A stretch of DNA of 64,000 nt from Basidiobolus meristosporus CBS 931.73 (Eukaryota > Basidiobolomycota > Basidiobolomycetes > Basidiobolales > Basidiobolaceae): assembly GCA_002104905.1 (NCBI GenBank), contig MCFE01000390.1, positions 1 through 64,000 on the forward strand. Reading direction: 5' to 3'. Below, in pieces: positions 44,638 through 56,540 of the stretch. A program made the translations under genes and the position numbers. Numbering within the stretch: the first letter of the stretch is position 1; the number at the start of each line of letters is the position of its first letter. The notes under the pieces were generated by a model. The model searched no databases and was not told where the DNA came from. It saw only the letters and a list, made by a program, of their open reading frames with translations.

Positions 44638-45005
44638 TGTTACAAGTCTTGATATAATAGTTATAGTGGAATAGGGAGCTTAGATAGAATTGTATTCACT
44701 AAAACTTGAACTGATTTTTATCAAGGTACCAGCAGCTCCTTGTATATATTTTGCCAGATCAACTGCAGACTAATTGCATTTCCCAATGTTGGTGGTGGTG
44801 GATGACTCATTTGATTGCATCATCATCACCCAATTAAGTCCTGCTTAATATATCTGCTTCTGTCTGATAAGGATCTACTGATTTATCTGCTGGCTTATAC
44901 TACTGATTTGATAGATAACACTGATATGCTGATAGGCTAAACATAAAGCTAATTGATTGGACTAAAGCTGATGTAAGTTAAACTTTCAAGCAGTTGACCA
45001 TAACA
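44638..45005 (-). repeat. GypA LTR, solitary
   Basis: 368 bp, TGTTACAAGTCTTGAT to TTGACCATAACA, with Tnp2-family DNA on both sides and no GypA internal sequence. Flanks ACCAA and AGCTC do not match. Confidence 0.85.
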
Positions 45006-45330
45006 AGCTCACTGCTGAATCCTGATGGCTGATCCAGATTGGGTCCATTGGTGGATTCCAATAATGTTTCAGAGGGCAGAGCTTATAGCACAGCTAGCTG
45101 AAAAATATTCCAGTAAGCAAAATGGGCTTACCAAAAAAAGCACTTCCTCTACTGCAGCCTACATGTTCTCAATCTCAGACAGAGTGGAGATCCCAATGGT
45201 GAGAAAAGCAATAATGTTGAGGAGTATGAGGATGGTGATGATAGCCTCAACAAAATGTTGGAGCAATACACTACAAAAAATAATTTGGTCCCATGGGTGG
45301 ATATGATCTGAATCAGCCATCAAGATCCCA
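45006..45330 (+). pseudogene. Accessory ORF fragment of the Tnp2 family
   Basis: The frame 45,025-45,306 (93 codons) shares SISDRVEIPMV and SMRMVMIASTKCWSNTL with 44,109-44,303. The last 90 bp repeat 44,250-44,360 nearly exactly, so the two blocks flanking the GypA LTR are partial duplicates. Confidence 0.5.
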
Positions 45331-46990
45331 CAATGAGGCTATCATTAATATAACAGCTTAGTACTATTGACTCTGTTTGCAATTTTACAATAGAATTGTG
45401 ATAGTGTTTTGCTGATATGGCTGCTGAATTGGTCAGCATACTTGATGGTGTTTTGGTGGTCCTTTGGTGGGATTTGAGTGGTATTTAACAGTCTTGTTGC
45501 AGTCTACACTTATTTGAGCAGACTCAACTAGCTAGTACATGCAAATGCCATATATGAAAGAAAAACTTGCCAGTATGGCCTTGATGCAGACTTATGCTGG
45601 CATTGTTGTGGCAGTATTGCAGCCTACAGCTAGTCCTGTATAGTGTTATTGTACCAATCTCCCATATGGTATTTACTTTTTGCACCTTGCCTTGCACCAT
45701 TGATATATTCAATTGTAGATTCACCTCAAAATATTTGTTTACCTGCCACTGGTGTGGGAGATCCATAAATAGCTTGCACAACAATCTGCTATGGCCTCCT
45801 CCTAAGTAGTCTCTGCACCTGTGTACACATGCTGCAATATACACACTTTGTCACATCAGCTTTATGGCTTTTCAGTGTGATACCTGCCAGGTAGCTATAT
45901 TCTGTGTATTGCTGGTAACATATAAATAGGCCAAATACATGCCTGGTTGATACCACTTATGCCTTAAATACCAGTTGAATAAGTGCAAAATACCTTTTAA
46001 TACGCAGCCAATATAATACTCCTCCCTGCTGGAATCTCTTGCCCCTTGTAGATACACTCAGGTTCTTATTGCATGAACTCCTAAGGAGTGATATGAGAGT
46101 TGGCTTGCACCCAGGAGAAACTTGGCATACTTTGGTGAAGTTGTCCTAATACATTAGTTATTTGTCACACCTAACCTGGAATTTGCATTACTTAATTGAT
46201 TACCCATGCATAGGGGTTGCTTAGCTACTTAATGCCAAAGGGATAGGTATCTTCCTGTGCACATCTGTCCTCAGCATTTTTGTACTCTGCCTGGCTATCC
46301 TGTATAAGCCCACTCATCACATCTGTGATGGAGTTGAAGGCAATATTTTTGATGAAATTTGGATATGGAAGTACCTACAGCTTGACTTGTATTCCTATCT
46401 CCCCACACATCAACCCCATAGGAAGCTTCCAACAGGTGAGGCATGGCCCAAAATTCTCCATACACCAGTTCAGATGGAGTAGAGAATTGATGCAGTAGCA
46501 GCAGAGAGCTACAAATTCAGCTTTATGCCTGTAGTATAAAGACTCAACTCCCATGATAAATTCCAAGTGTAAAAGCTGTAGTTGCACCAAATTGGCATTG
46601 GTGATTTTTGTCTAAATAGATTTGCCTACAATATGTAAATATGACTCCCAATGCTTCCAATGCATTCTGTGTAAAAGTTGCTTTAGAAGGCCACTAGAGT
46701 AAAGACATACCCAGTTCATCTGGTCCTTGCCTTTGTATTATTATATGTGAGTATTAGTAGTGATAGGAGCTCTTGAGAAATACCCTGCAATATCTAGCCA
46801 GCCCTTTCAAACTTTCTGGTATATCAAAGGGCTCATTTAGCATGAAGTACAGCATATACAACTTCATCAATAGTATGGGGACATTTCTGAGTTCCCTCAA
46901 TCATACATATATCTAGTTTTCAATTATTTCCATATTGTGGATGATGGCTCATTTGTTACTAGCTTTAATGCAACTGCATGCTGACCTCTG
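45331..46990 (-). pseudogene. Tnp2 transposase C-terminal third, minus strand
   Basis: The minus strand at 46,375-46,590 encodes CMENFGPCLTCWKLPMGLMC, the counterpart of GPCFTFWEFQLERMCGEIGR at 7,122-7,181. At 45,872-46,057 it encodes the C-terminal block in decayed form. From 46,600 to 46,990 the homology is patchy. No frame longer than about 100 codons is meaningful. Confidence 0.5.
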
Positions 46991-47342
46991 TGCTGTAAGT
47001 GTCTTGGAGATATTAGCGGTAATTTGGAGAACAAGTAGACTATGTGGTTTTCACTCAATGATATATGTTGAATGTAAAAGTGGTATTGATACCTTTACAT
47101 GGTCCTAGCAAATCAAGTATAAAGAATAGAATCAGGATGGTCCTATGAACATATGCACAAGATGTGGGACTACTTGGACAGCTTTGAGAATTTTCATGTC
47201 ATGGGTAAAAGATATTTTGGTAAGAATATTGCAAGTAAATCCCAAGAAGGAATTTGGTGAGTATACTCATAAATATGAAGGTAATGATCTAAGTGACTAA
47301 GTTGGGGGAATATTTAGGTGAAGTTACAAATTTTTTACAACA
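46991..47342 (-). repeat. CopA LTR (3' of a minus copy)
   Basis: 352 bp, TGCTGTAAGTGTC to TTTTTTACAACA, more diverged than the other CopA LTRs. Confidence 0.85.
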
Positions 47343-49732
47343 CTCCTGGTCAACTGAGTGCTCATACTGACTAGTCCTGATCTTGGCCTGAGATATTCAA
47401 ACTGGTCTCTAGCCAACAATTTGATAAACATGTATACAATTGTTTCATCTGTAGAATAGTAAGCTAAGTTAGCCAGGTTGTGCTCTATAGCTTCATTTAT
47501 GAAATCATGTCTAATATCTATGTGCTTAGTTCTAGCATGAAAAGTTGGATTTCTACCTAATTGTTTACATCCTTGATTTTCTTGAAATAAAGCAATAGGT
47601 GGCTTTTTGACATAAGCCTAAATCTTCAAAAGCATCCTTAACCTCATGGCTTTCTTTGTAGTTTCACAGGCTGCTATATACTCTGCCTATGTAGCAGAAA
47701 GTGCTACAGAGGGTTGCTTTCTTGAATTCCATGAAATCACTCCTTTAAAGCAGAGAAAGGTGTATCCTGTGGTGGTTCTGCTGTGTTCTAAATTTTGTCC
47801 CCAACCAGCAGCAGAGTATCCAGCAAGATCTTGCTTTGAGTTATTATAAATGTACCTTAAGCAGATATCAGTGGCTTCTTTTAGGTATCTAGATATTTGC
47901 CTAACTGCCGCAATATGATCAGATCCATAGATCTGATTTTGCTGGCTGACAACTCCCTCCAAAAACAAGATATCTGGATGTGTTCTAAGCATAATACACA
48001 TCAGATTGCCAACCATATATTGATGAGGAAAGTTGGGTTTTTCAGAGGGCACCAAGTTGTCTTGACTTGGTTGAGTTTTGGCCAATATAAGGTTTGTCTC
48101 CATTGGGGTACTAGTGGTTTACAGTCTTCCATTTGATAACTCTTTTGTACATCTTGCATATACCTGGATTGGCTTAGAGTAATAGTCTGTGTACTTCTGT
48201 CTATGGAGAACTTTATCCCTAAGTAGTAACAGAACTCCCCAGCTCAGACATGTTGAACTCTCTAGATAGGCTGAATTTGGTCACTTCCAATGTTTCTAGG
48301 TTATTGATGGCTACAATAACATCTTCCATATATAGTGTTAATAGAACTGGACTTGCTCTATCAGGCTTATAGTATATACTTTAGGTAGCATTAATTGTTT
48401 TGAAACTCAAAGATTCTAAATAAGAGTGTATTTTGAAATCCCAGGCTTTTAGTGATTGATTTAGTCCTTATAGAGAATTTTATGCTTGCATACAAAATGG
48501 GGGTATCTTGGTCAGAAAACACATTAGGCTGGACCATATACATGTTCTCATCAAGTTTCTCATTCAAAACTGCAGTACTTGCATTAATTTGATGTTTAAT
48601 AAACTTATATTTGATTGCAATTGCCAAAATTAATTCAATGGAATTAAGCTTGGCTACCAGTGCAAAGTTCTGAGGGTAGTCAGGTCCTTTTGTCTGATAG
48701 CATCCATTGGCCACAAGTCTTGCTTTGTATCTTTTGGATGTGCCATAAGCCTTGTATTTTGTTTCAAAGTCACATCTGTATCCAATTGATTTTAGTTGAT
48801 TGGTAATTTGACTTAGTCTTAAGTTCAATTTTCCATTGGGGCCTGATATTCCTCAGTCATTAAGACCTCTAAAACTTTGTGCAAGGGCCATTTAGGGCCT
48901 GTTTTACAGTCTAGGGCTCAGCATTACATACTGAATAGGCATAGGCTAAGCTTGTACTCTCATTGATATAATTGCTTGGGCTATTTCTTGGCTGGTAGGA
49001 TCTGCTGGCATTTGATTCTGGAGTTATCACTTCTGAGATATTCCTGGGCACTGATTCAGGCTGACCCATAGTTTTAGGGACCTCTTCAGTGAGAATACTG
49101 TCACTATTATGCTCTGATTTAATCATGACAACTGGTAGACTTGATATCAGATAATTGTAACCATCTGGTGTCATTTTTGGTAAAAATTTGAACTTTCATC
49201 TTACAACAGATTGCTAGACTTGATCAGCTTCTTTGCCTTGGTATTGCAGAGTCTGTATGCCTCACTCTGATTGCACTAGCCAAAATATTCATTTCACTCT
49301 TCCTAGCTCAAATTTTGACTGATTTCTGAGCAGTTTCTTGGCATATGCTCTACACCAATGTATTCTTAGCATTTCTGCACTTGGTCTGTATCTATACAGT
49401 GCTTCAAATGGAGTAGGATCACAAAGTTTTCTTTGAGACTCTTACTTTTGAGGTAAACAGCTGCACCAACTGTTTCTGCCCAACAGTTACAAGATAATCT
49501 TCGATAATGGATCATAGATCATGCCATATCATTTATTGATATGTTTGCATGGTCTGCTACTCCATTTTGCAGTAGGGAGCCTATCTTCAGTTGGTGCAGC
49601 ATATCAATATTCAGGCTTTTGCTGCTTATTATCTCACTTTTTGAGGCACTGCTCTGATGTGTGTCCCTTCCTTTTGCAGTAGTTGCGAAACAGGTTGCTG
49701 TTGCCTTTGTAAGGTCTTGGGTACCTCCTTTG
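47343..49732 (-). pseudogene. CopA copia pol remnant, minus strand
   Basis: RNase H (47,687-48,103), RT (48,391-48,828), linker (48,911-49,174) and part of integrase to about 49,575, then a jump to the gag zinc-knuckle region (49,580-49,732). Catalytic positions are lost: the RT motif [15 protein letters not shown] reads INASTAVLNEKLDEN, and the RNase H motif YSDADWG reads YSAAGWG. There is no 5' LTR. Confidence 0.85.
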
Positions 49733-49896
49733 TGTTGTAAAATTCATAATTCCACCTGAATACTCACATAACTTAGTCACTTAGATCATTACCTTCAAAT
49801 CCTAGAGAATACTGACCAAATTCCTTGTTGAGATTTACTTAGAATATTCTCACCAAAATACCAGGTACCCAGAACATAAAAATTCTCAAAGTTGTA
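49733..49896 (+). repeat. CopA LTR, sense, truncated
   Basis: TGTTGTAAAATTCAT to TTCTCAAAGTTG, the first 164 bp of an LTR, fused to CopA coding sequence in the same orientation but from further upstream in the element. Confidence 0.8.
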
Positions 49897-51130
49897 ACCC
49901 AAGTTATTGTATCATTGAGGGTACCAACTTAGCCTATGCCTATTCAGTCCACATTGATGAGCCCCACACTGCAAAAGAGGCCCTAAATAGCCTTCAGACA
50001 AGGTTTTGGAGATCTGCAATGACTGAGGAATTCAGGCCTTGATGGAAAATCAAACTTGGGACTTGGTCAATTACCAATCAACCAAAAATCTATTGGATGC
50101 AGATGGCTCTTTAAGACAAAATTCAAGGCTGATGGTACAATTGAAAGATACAGAGCAAGACTTGTGGCCAAAGGACACTCTCAAACACAAGGACTTGACT
50201 ATACTGGGATCTTTGCACCAGTAGCTAGGTTTAATTCCATCAGATTAATATTGGCTATTACAGTCAAATACAAGCTTTTTATACATCAAATGGATGTAAA
50301 AACTGCATTTTTGATTGGAGAACTTGATGAGGATGTGTATATGAACCAGCCTGATGGGTTTGTTGACCAAGAAAACCCCATTTGGCTTGCAAGCTTAAAA
50401 AATCTCTATATGGTCTTAAACAATCACCAAGAGCCTGAATTGCAGGATACATTCTTATTTATAATCTTTGAGTTTCAAAAGGAGTAATGCTGACTATAGT
50501 ATATACTATAAGCCAGATAGATCAAACCCAGTTCTATTAGCTCTATATGTGGATGATCTTATTACAGCTGCCAATAACCAAGAAACATTGGAAGAGACCA
50601 AATCCAACCTGTCTAAGGAGTTCAAGATGTCCAATCTAGGAGAACTCAGTTACTACTTAGAGATTAAGTTCTCCATAGACAAAAGTACCCAGACTATCAC
50701 CCTATGCCAGTCAAAGTATATTGAAGATATACTAAAGAAGTACCAAATAGAAGACTGTATACTGGCAGCTACCCCAATGGAGACAGACCTTAACTTGGTC
50801 AAAACTGAACCAAATCAAGAGAGCTTGGTTCCATCTGAAAGCCCTGACTTTTCCTATCAATCTATGGTCAGCAGGCTGATGTATAGCATGCTTGAAACAT
50901 GCTGAGATATCTCATTCAGTGGGAGTTGTTAGCTGACATTATCAGAACTATGGATCCAATCATATTGCAGCAGTTAAGCGGATTTTTAGCTACCTAAAAG
51001 GAACTGCTGATCTCTACTTAAGATACACTTATACAGATTCAGAACAGGATTTTGTGGGATACTCTGATGCTGATTGGGGACAGAATTTGGAAGACAGAAG
51101 ATCCACAACAGGATACACTGTTCTTGTTGT
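49897..51130 (+). pseudogene. CopA copia RT and RNase H, plus strand
   Basis: Starts in the linker before RT ([15 protein letters not shown]), then RT in 50,056-50,487 ([20 protein letters not shown]) and 50,468-50,905 ([14 protein letters not shown], catalytic YVDD intact), then RNase H to RSTTGYTVL, where the LTR of the intact element begins at 51,131. Frameshifts at about 50,470 and 50,900. The remainder does not reappear to the right of the intact element. Confidence 0.88.
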
Positions 51131-51479
51131 TGTTGTAAGAGTCTTGGAGATATTGGAAGTGATTTGGAGAACAAGTAGATTATGTGGTTTTCACTTAATG
51201 ATTTATTGAATGTAAAAGCAGTATTTATACTTTTACATGGTCTTGGCATTACAAACACGTAGAATAGGTTAAGGAAGGTCCCAAGAACATGTGGGCAAAG
51301 TTTGGGGCTGTTTGGACAACTTTGAGAATTTTCATGTTCTGGGTACCTGGTATTTTGATGAAAATATTCTAAGTAAATCCCGACAGGAATTTGGTCAGTA
51401 TTCTCTAGGATTTGAAGGTGGTGATCTAAGTGACTAAGTTAGGTGAATATTTAGGTGGAAAATACGAATTTTTACAACA
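51131..51479 (-). repeat. CopA LTR (3' LTR of the intact element)
   Basis: 349 bp, TGTTGTAAGAGTC to AATTTTTACAACA. By eye about 20 differences from the partner at 55,467-55,814, mostly in the last 90 bp (the U3 side). Confidence 0.95.
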
Positions 51480-51490
51480 CTCCCACTCAG
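51480..51490 (-). other. CopA polypurine tract
   Basis: CTCCCACTCAG on the plus strand, that is CTGAGTGGGAG in sense, directly beside the 3' LTR and overlapping nothing but the end of the coding region. It is the expected primer site for plus-strand DNA synthesis. Confidence 0.8.
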
Positions 51491-54400
51491 CTAAATGTTC
51501 ATACTGACTAGTCCTAATTTTGACCTAAGATATTCAAACTTGTCTCTAGCTAATGGTTTGGTAAATATGTCTGCAATCATTTCATCTGTAGGACAGTAAA
51601 CTAAGCTAACTAAGTTATTCTCTATAGCTTCACGTATGAAATGATGTCTAATATCTATGTGCTTGGTTCTAGCATGAAAAGTTGGATTTCTACCTAATTG
51701 TATACATCCTTGATTATCTTGAAATAAAGTAATAGGCGTTTTTTGACATAGGCCTAAATCTGTAAAGAGCTTTCTTAACCACATTGCTTCTTTTGTAGCT
51801 TCACAGGCTGCCATATACTCTGCCTCTGTAGTAGAAAGTGCTACGGTTGGTTGCTTTCTTGAATTCCATGATATGGCTCCTTTACAGTAAAGAAAGGTGT
51901 ATCCTGTGGTGGATCTTCTGTCTTCTAAATTTCGTCCCCAATCAGCATCAGAGTATCCCACAAGATCCTGTTCTGAATCCTTATAAGTGTATCTTAAGCA
52001 GATATCAGCAGTTCCTTTTAGGTATCTAAAAATCCGCTTAACTGCTGCAATATGATCAGATCCATAATTCTGATTGTGTTGGCTGACAACTCCCACTGAA
52101 TATGAGATATCTGGACGTGTTCCAAGCATGATATACATCAGACTGCCAACCATAGATTGATAAGGAAAGTCAGGGCTTTCAGATGGCACCAAGCTCTCTT
52201 GATTTGGTTGAGTTTTGACCAAGTTAAGGTTTGTCTCCATTGGGGTAGCTGCCGGTTTACAGTCTTCCATTTGGTACTTCTTTAGTATATCTTGAATATA
52301 CTTGGATTGACTTAGGGTAATAGTCTGGGTACTTCTGTCTATGGAGAACTTAATCCCTAAGTAGTAACTAAGTTCTCCTAGATCGGACATCTTGAACTCC
52401 TTAGATAGGCTGGATTTAGTCTCTTCCAATGTTTCTAGGTTATTGGCGGCTATAATAAGATCATCCACATATAGAGCTAATAGAACTGGATTTGCTCTAT
52501 CTGGCTTATAGTATATACTATAGTCAGCATTACTCCTTTTGAAACTCAAAGATTCCAAGTAAGAATCTATCTTGCAATTCCAGGCTCTCGGTGATTGTTT
52601 GAGACCATATAGTGACTTTTTAAGCTTGCAGACCAAATGGGGGTTATCTTGGTCAACAAACCCATCAGGCTGGTCTATATACACGTCCTCATCAAGTTCT
52701 CCATTCAAAAATGCAGTTTTTACATCCATTTGATGAATAAAAAACTTATATTTGGCTGCAATAGCCAATATTAATCTGATGGAATTAAACTTGGCTACCG
52801 GTGCAAAGGTCTCAGTAAAGTCAAGTCCTTTTGTTTGAGAGTATCCTTTGGCTACAAGTCTTGCTTTGTATCTTTCAATTGTACCATCAGCCTTGTATTT
52901 TGTCTTGAAGACCCATCTGCATCCAATTGATTTTTGGTTGATTGGTAATTTGACTAAGTCCAAAGTTTGATTTTCCATCAGTGCCTGATATTCCTCAGTC
53001 ATTGCAGATCTCCAAAACTTTGTCTGAGGGCTATTTAGGGCCTCTTTTACAGTCTGGGGTTCATCAACATGGACTGAATAGGCATAGGCTAAGTTTGTAC
53101 CCTCATTGATATAGTAATTTGGGCTATTTCTTGTCCAATTGGATCTCCGGGCATTTGATACTGGAATGATCACTTCTGGGATATTCCTGGGCACTGATTC
53201 TGGCTGAACCACGGTTGTAGAGTCCTCTGGAGTGAAAAAATTATCATTGTTTTGCTCTGATTCAATCCTGACAATTGGTGGACTTGAGATCAAATTTTTG
53301 TCATCATCTGATGTCATTTTTTGTGAAAATTTTGAATTTTCATCAAACAACACATCCCTGGACTTGATCAGCTTCTTTGCTTCGGTATTGTAGAGTCTGT
53401 ATGCCTTACTCTCATTGCGGTAGCCCAAAAATATGCATTTTACACTTTTTGGCTCAAATTTTGACTGATTTCCGGCCAGTTTTTTGGCATATGCTGTACA
53501 CCCAAATATTCTTAGATGTTCTGCACTTGGTCTGTATCCATACCATGCTTCAAATGGAGTAGAATCACGAAGTATTCTGTTATAACTCCTATTTTTAAGA
53601 TATACAGCAGTGGCAACTGATTCCGCCCAAAAATCATAGGATAATTTTTGATCATGGATCATAGATCTTGCCATATCAATTATTGATCTGTTAGCTTGTT
53701 CTGCTACTCCACTTTGCTGTGGGGAGTATGGTACAGTAGTCTCTTGCTTTATCCCATGAATTTTGCAGAAGTGGATGAAGAGTTTTGAGGTATATTCTCC
53801 ACCATTGTCAGAGCGTATTTTCTTGATTTTTTCACCAGTTTCTCTCTCCACCATGGCTTTAAACTCCCTGAGCTTAGACAGAGCTTCTTCCTTTCTCTCC
53901 ATGAAGTAGACCCATGTGTATCTTGTATAATCATCAATAAAAGTGATTAAATACTTCATCCCGCCTGAGGATAAATTTTGCATAGGTCCACACAGATCTG
54001 AGTGAATTAGATCTAATTTTTTCTTAGTTTTGATTAACCCAGAGCTCTTGAACGGTTGTCTGGCTTGTTTCCCATATATGCAGGCTTCACAGTGCTCCAA
54101 AATAGCTGGGGGATCAATTTTCACTCCAGAAATTAGCTGATCTTTGATCATTTTACGCAAATAATCAAAATTGATGTGTCCAAATCTCCTGTGCCAAAGC
54201 ATTGGTGTTTCTTCATTTAAGTTACTTATATTGGCTTCCAGATATGATGGAATATAAGTCAACTTGTATAGATTCTGATCTCTGATGCCCAAAGCAATAT
54301 GAGCACCATTTTGATCAGTGATCCTGCATCCAGAATTGTTAAAACTGAAACTGAGTCCTTCTGCTGTGGCCTTGCTTACAGAGAGTAGGTTCTTGGCTAT

Positions 54401-55462
54401 TTCTGGTACATAGAGTACTTCTTTAAAGGTCAGTGTATGGCTTCCTTCACTGCTTCTAAGGTTTACTTGGATAGTTCCTTCTCCCACTGCATCAAATGTT
54501 CTATCGTCACCCATGAAAACCTTCTTAATTGGAATTTCTTGATATTGGGTAAAAAGTTCTTTTTGGTGTGTAAAGTGTTGAGAAGCTCCAGAGTCAATAT
54601 ACCACGTTGGAGAATCCTTGTTTGTGGTCATATTTAGTGCAGATATGAATAGTCTATCTTCAGTTGTTGCAGCATTTCCATATTCAGGCTTCTTTTGCTG
54701 ATAATCTCTCTTTTTGAGACACCGGTCTGATGTGTGTCCTTTCCTTTTGCAGTAGTTGCAAAATAGGTTGCTGTTGCCTTTGTAGGGTCTTGGGTACCTT
54801 CTTTGTTGGTTATCATTGCTTATTAAAGCATTTTCTTCTTCCTTCTTATTGGCGCTTGATTTTCTTAATTCTTCATCCAGGAGCCTTCCATATACGTAAT
54901 TTAAGGTCAAATCTTCAGTTCTGGACTCTAGGGCTGATACAAGGCCCTGAAAATCGTCTGTCAGGCTATTCAGGATGGTAACTATCACATCCTCATCAGT
55001 AGTTGGTACGCCCACAGATTCTATCTCATCTACCAGCAGGGTAATTCTGTTAATTAGATTTTTCATTTCTTCTCCTGGCAGCATCTTTGTAGTAAAGAAT
55101 TTTCTTCTCAGATACATTTTCTTGGCAGCTGAACATGACTGGTAGGTGTCTTCCAATGCTTTCCAGGCATTCTTTGCCATTTTTGCTCTTGAGCATTGAA
55201 TTAGCAATTTGTCCTTGACATTAAGGCAAATGCAGTTAAAGGCACTTTGTTCTTTCTTCTGGTACTTTAAGGCTTCCTCTCCCACGTTTTTAGGAGGGCA
55301 TTCTTCTCCCATGACAATATCCCAAAGGCCTCTTTCTTGTAGCAGCATCTTCATCTTCACCTTCCACACTTGGTAGTTAGATCCATCCAACTTTTCAGCA
55401 GAGGGAAAAATTCCAGTAATAGCAGTAGTAGACATTGCAGAGAGTGACAGCTCGGGGCTCAT
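51491..55462 (-). CDS. CopA copia Gag-Pol polyprotein (1,323 aa), intact frame
   Basis: One unbroken frame encoding every protein needed for copia transposition. I take ATG 55,462, the first after the LTR ([13 protein letters not shown]); the frame is open further upstream into the LTR, and Met at residue 10 is an alternative. Positions in this numbering: gag 15-230; CCHC knuckle [14 protein letters not shown] 235-248; protease DSGA 290-293; integrase zinc site H424, H429, C458, C461; integrase triad D489, D552, E588, giving the classic 35-residue second spacing; RT 840-1,110 with YVDD 998-1,001; RNase H D1172, E1213 and D1249; end at [20 protein letters not shown]. Gag and Pol are fused without a frameshift, as in Drosophila copia and plant copia elements. 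All catalytic residues are present, so the protein could be active. Confidence 0.96.
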   Translation of the reverse strand: MSPELSLSAMSTTAITGIFPSAEKLDGSNYQVWKVKMKMLLQERGLWDIVMGEECPPKNVGEEALKYQKKEQSAFNCICLNVKDKLLIQCSRAKMAKNAWKALEDTYQSCSAAKKMYLRRKFFTTKMLPGEEMKNLINRITLLVDEIESVGVPTTDEDVIVTILNSLTDDFQGLVSALESRTEDLTLNYVYGRLLDEELRKSSANKKEEENALISNDNQQRRYPRPYKGNSNLFCNYCKRKGHTSDRCLKKRDYQQKKPEYGNAATTEDRLFISALNMTTNKDSPTWYIDSGASQHFTHQKELFTQYQEIPIKKVFMGDDRTFDAVGEGTIQVNLRSSEGSHTLTFKEVLYVPEIAKNLLSVSKATAEGLSFSFNNSGCRITDQNGAHIALGIRDQNLYKLTYIPSYLEANISNLNEETPMLWHRRFGHINFDYLRKMIKDQLISGVKIDPPAILEHCEACIYGKQARQPFKSSGLIKTKKKLDLIHSDLCGPMQNLSSGGMKYLITFIDDYTRYTWVYFMERKEEALSKLREFKAMVERETGEKIKKIRSDNGGEYTSKLFIHFCKIHGIKQETTVPYSPQQSGVAEQANRSIIDMARSMIHDQKLSYDFWAESVATAVYLKNRSYNRILRDSTPFEAWYGYRPSAEHLRIFGCTAYAKKLAGNQSKFEPKSVKCIFLGYRNESKAYRLYNTEAKKLIKSRDVLFDENSKFSQKMTSDDDKNLISSPPIVRIESEQNNDNFFTPEDSTTVVQPESVPRNIPEVIIPVSNARRSNWTRNSPNYYINEGTNLAYAYSVHVDEPQTVKEALNSPQTKFWRSAMTEEYQALMENQTLDLVKLPINQKSIGCRWVFKTKYKADGTIERYKARLVAKGYSQTKGLDFTETFAPVAKFNSIRLILAIAAKYKFFIHQMDVKTAFLNGELDEDVYIDQPDGFVDQDNPHLVCKLKKSLYGLKQSPRAWNCKIDSYLESLSFKRSNADYSIYYKPDRANPVLLALYVDDLIIAANNLETLEETKSSLSKEFKMSDLGELSYYLGIKFSIDRSTQTITLSQSKYIQDILKKYQMEDCKPAATPMETNLNLVKTQPNQESLVPSESPDFPYQSMVGSLMYIMLGTRPDISYSVGVVSQHNQNYGSDHIAAVKRIFRYLKGTADICLRYTYKDSEQDLVGYSDADWGRNLEDRRSTTGYTFLYCKGAISWNSRKQPTVALSTTEAEYMAACEATKEAMWLRKLFTDLGLCQKTPITLFQDNQGCIQLGRNPTFHARTKHIDIRHHFIREAIENNLVSLVYCPTDEMIADIFTKPLARDKFEYLRSKLGLVSMNI

Positions 55463-55466
55463 AACC
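55454..55466 (-). other. CopA primer-binding site overlapping the start codon
   Basis: In sense, GGTTATGAGCCCC starts at the base after the 5' LTR. It is complementary to GGGGCTCATAACC, the anticodon arm of initiator tRNA-Met. The ATG inside it is the first start codon of Gag-Pol. Confidence 0.8.
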
Positions 55467-55814
55467 TGTTGTAAGAGTCTTGGAGATATTGGAAGTGATT
55501 GGGAGAACAAGTAGATTATGTGGTTTTCACTTAATGATTTATTGAATGTAAAAGTAGTATTTATACTTTTACATGGTCTTGGCATTACAAACACGTAGAA
55601 TAGGTTAAGGAAGGTCCCAAGAGCATGTGTGCAAAGTTTGGGGCTGTTTGGACAACTTTGAGAATTTTCATGTTCTGGGTACCTGGTATTTTGGTGAAAA
55701 TATTCTAAGTAAATCCCAACAAGGAATTTGGTCAGTATTCTCTAGGATTTGTAGGTAATCATCCAAGTGACTAAGTTGGGTAAATATCTTGGTGGAATTA
55801 CAAATTTTGCAACA
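55467..55814 (-). repeat. CopA LTR (5' LTR of the intact element)
   Basis: 348 bp, TGTTGTAAGAGTC to AATTTTGCAACA. The right flank AATCT does not match the left flank GTTGT at 51,126-51,130, so there is no target duplication. Confidence 0.95.
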
Positions 55815-56340
55815 AATCTGATGTGCAATGATTTTCCAATGGCTTTACATGGTATCATGATGGCACCAATATCTCTTGGTCATGAGATGTCAATTTTGCA
55901 ACAGCATTTGACCAGATCACTGCAGTTACTTTAACAGGGACACTATTCATCTGGCCACTTGATATTCCTATTTTAGCACAAACTTGCCCTTATCAGCTTG
56001 CACAAACCAAGTTGGGTAGATCTATGACACCTTCTGGCTCCACTTGGTCCTCTAAATGTGGCCAGTATGGTGATAGCTGATAAGAAGAAGGCTTAGCCAT
56101 TAATGGCTGGCCAGTCTTGCCTCACAATAGGTTGCTGCTTGGGTCAAGCAAAATCTCAGTAGGTGGTAAGGCAACAGCTGTGGAAAAATGCTGGGAATAT
56201 CTGGTGGAGCTAAGTAAGCCCAATAATATATTTGCTGGTCAATAATGTGATATATTGTTTAGAGCAGTGGTGTAAAGCCACCAATATCAGTGATGGGAGC
56301 TTTGAGGATCTACTATTACTGCTTACCAAAAGCATTCCAG
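55815..56340 (+). pseudogene. Tnp2 transposase N-terminal fragment
   Basis: The frame from 56,232 includes YCLEQWCKATNISDGSFEDL, matching LWLEKWHIPTNISNGGFEDL at 5,702-5,761. The preceding 400 bp have no clear frame. It ends where LTR-C-like sequence starts. Confidence 0.5.
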
Positions 56341-56540
56341 TGAGATGGGGTCATAGTGCCATCCACCAACAGATATGTTTGTTCCTACATTTTCTACTCT
56401 CCCGCTTTAGGTTACCTATAGATTAGTACTATTCTTGTTATCTTAGTTGATTTGTTTTATCCCAAAAGCCAGCCAACTATCTTACCTGTACCTGCAGATT
56501 TCGTTACCAGTACCCACAGGATAGTGTCAGGTTCTGTCTC
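56341..56540 (+). repeat. Diverged LTR-C start
   Basis: GAGATGGGGTCATAGTGCCA, TTGTTTTATCCCAAAAGCC and following bases align with TGTAGTGGGGTGACAGTGAC, TTATCCCATTTG and CCATAAGCCAG of LTR-C. It is clearly older than the copies at 27-30 kb. It is the last mobile-element sequence I can identify toward the right. Confidence 0.5.

Noticed and set aside
55463-55594. Upstream extension of the CopA frame into the LTR (44 extra residues)
   Set aside because: It would have to be translated from LTR sequence upstream of the primer-binding site. The first Met after the LTR opens the conserved gag sequence, so the extension is probably untranslated.
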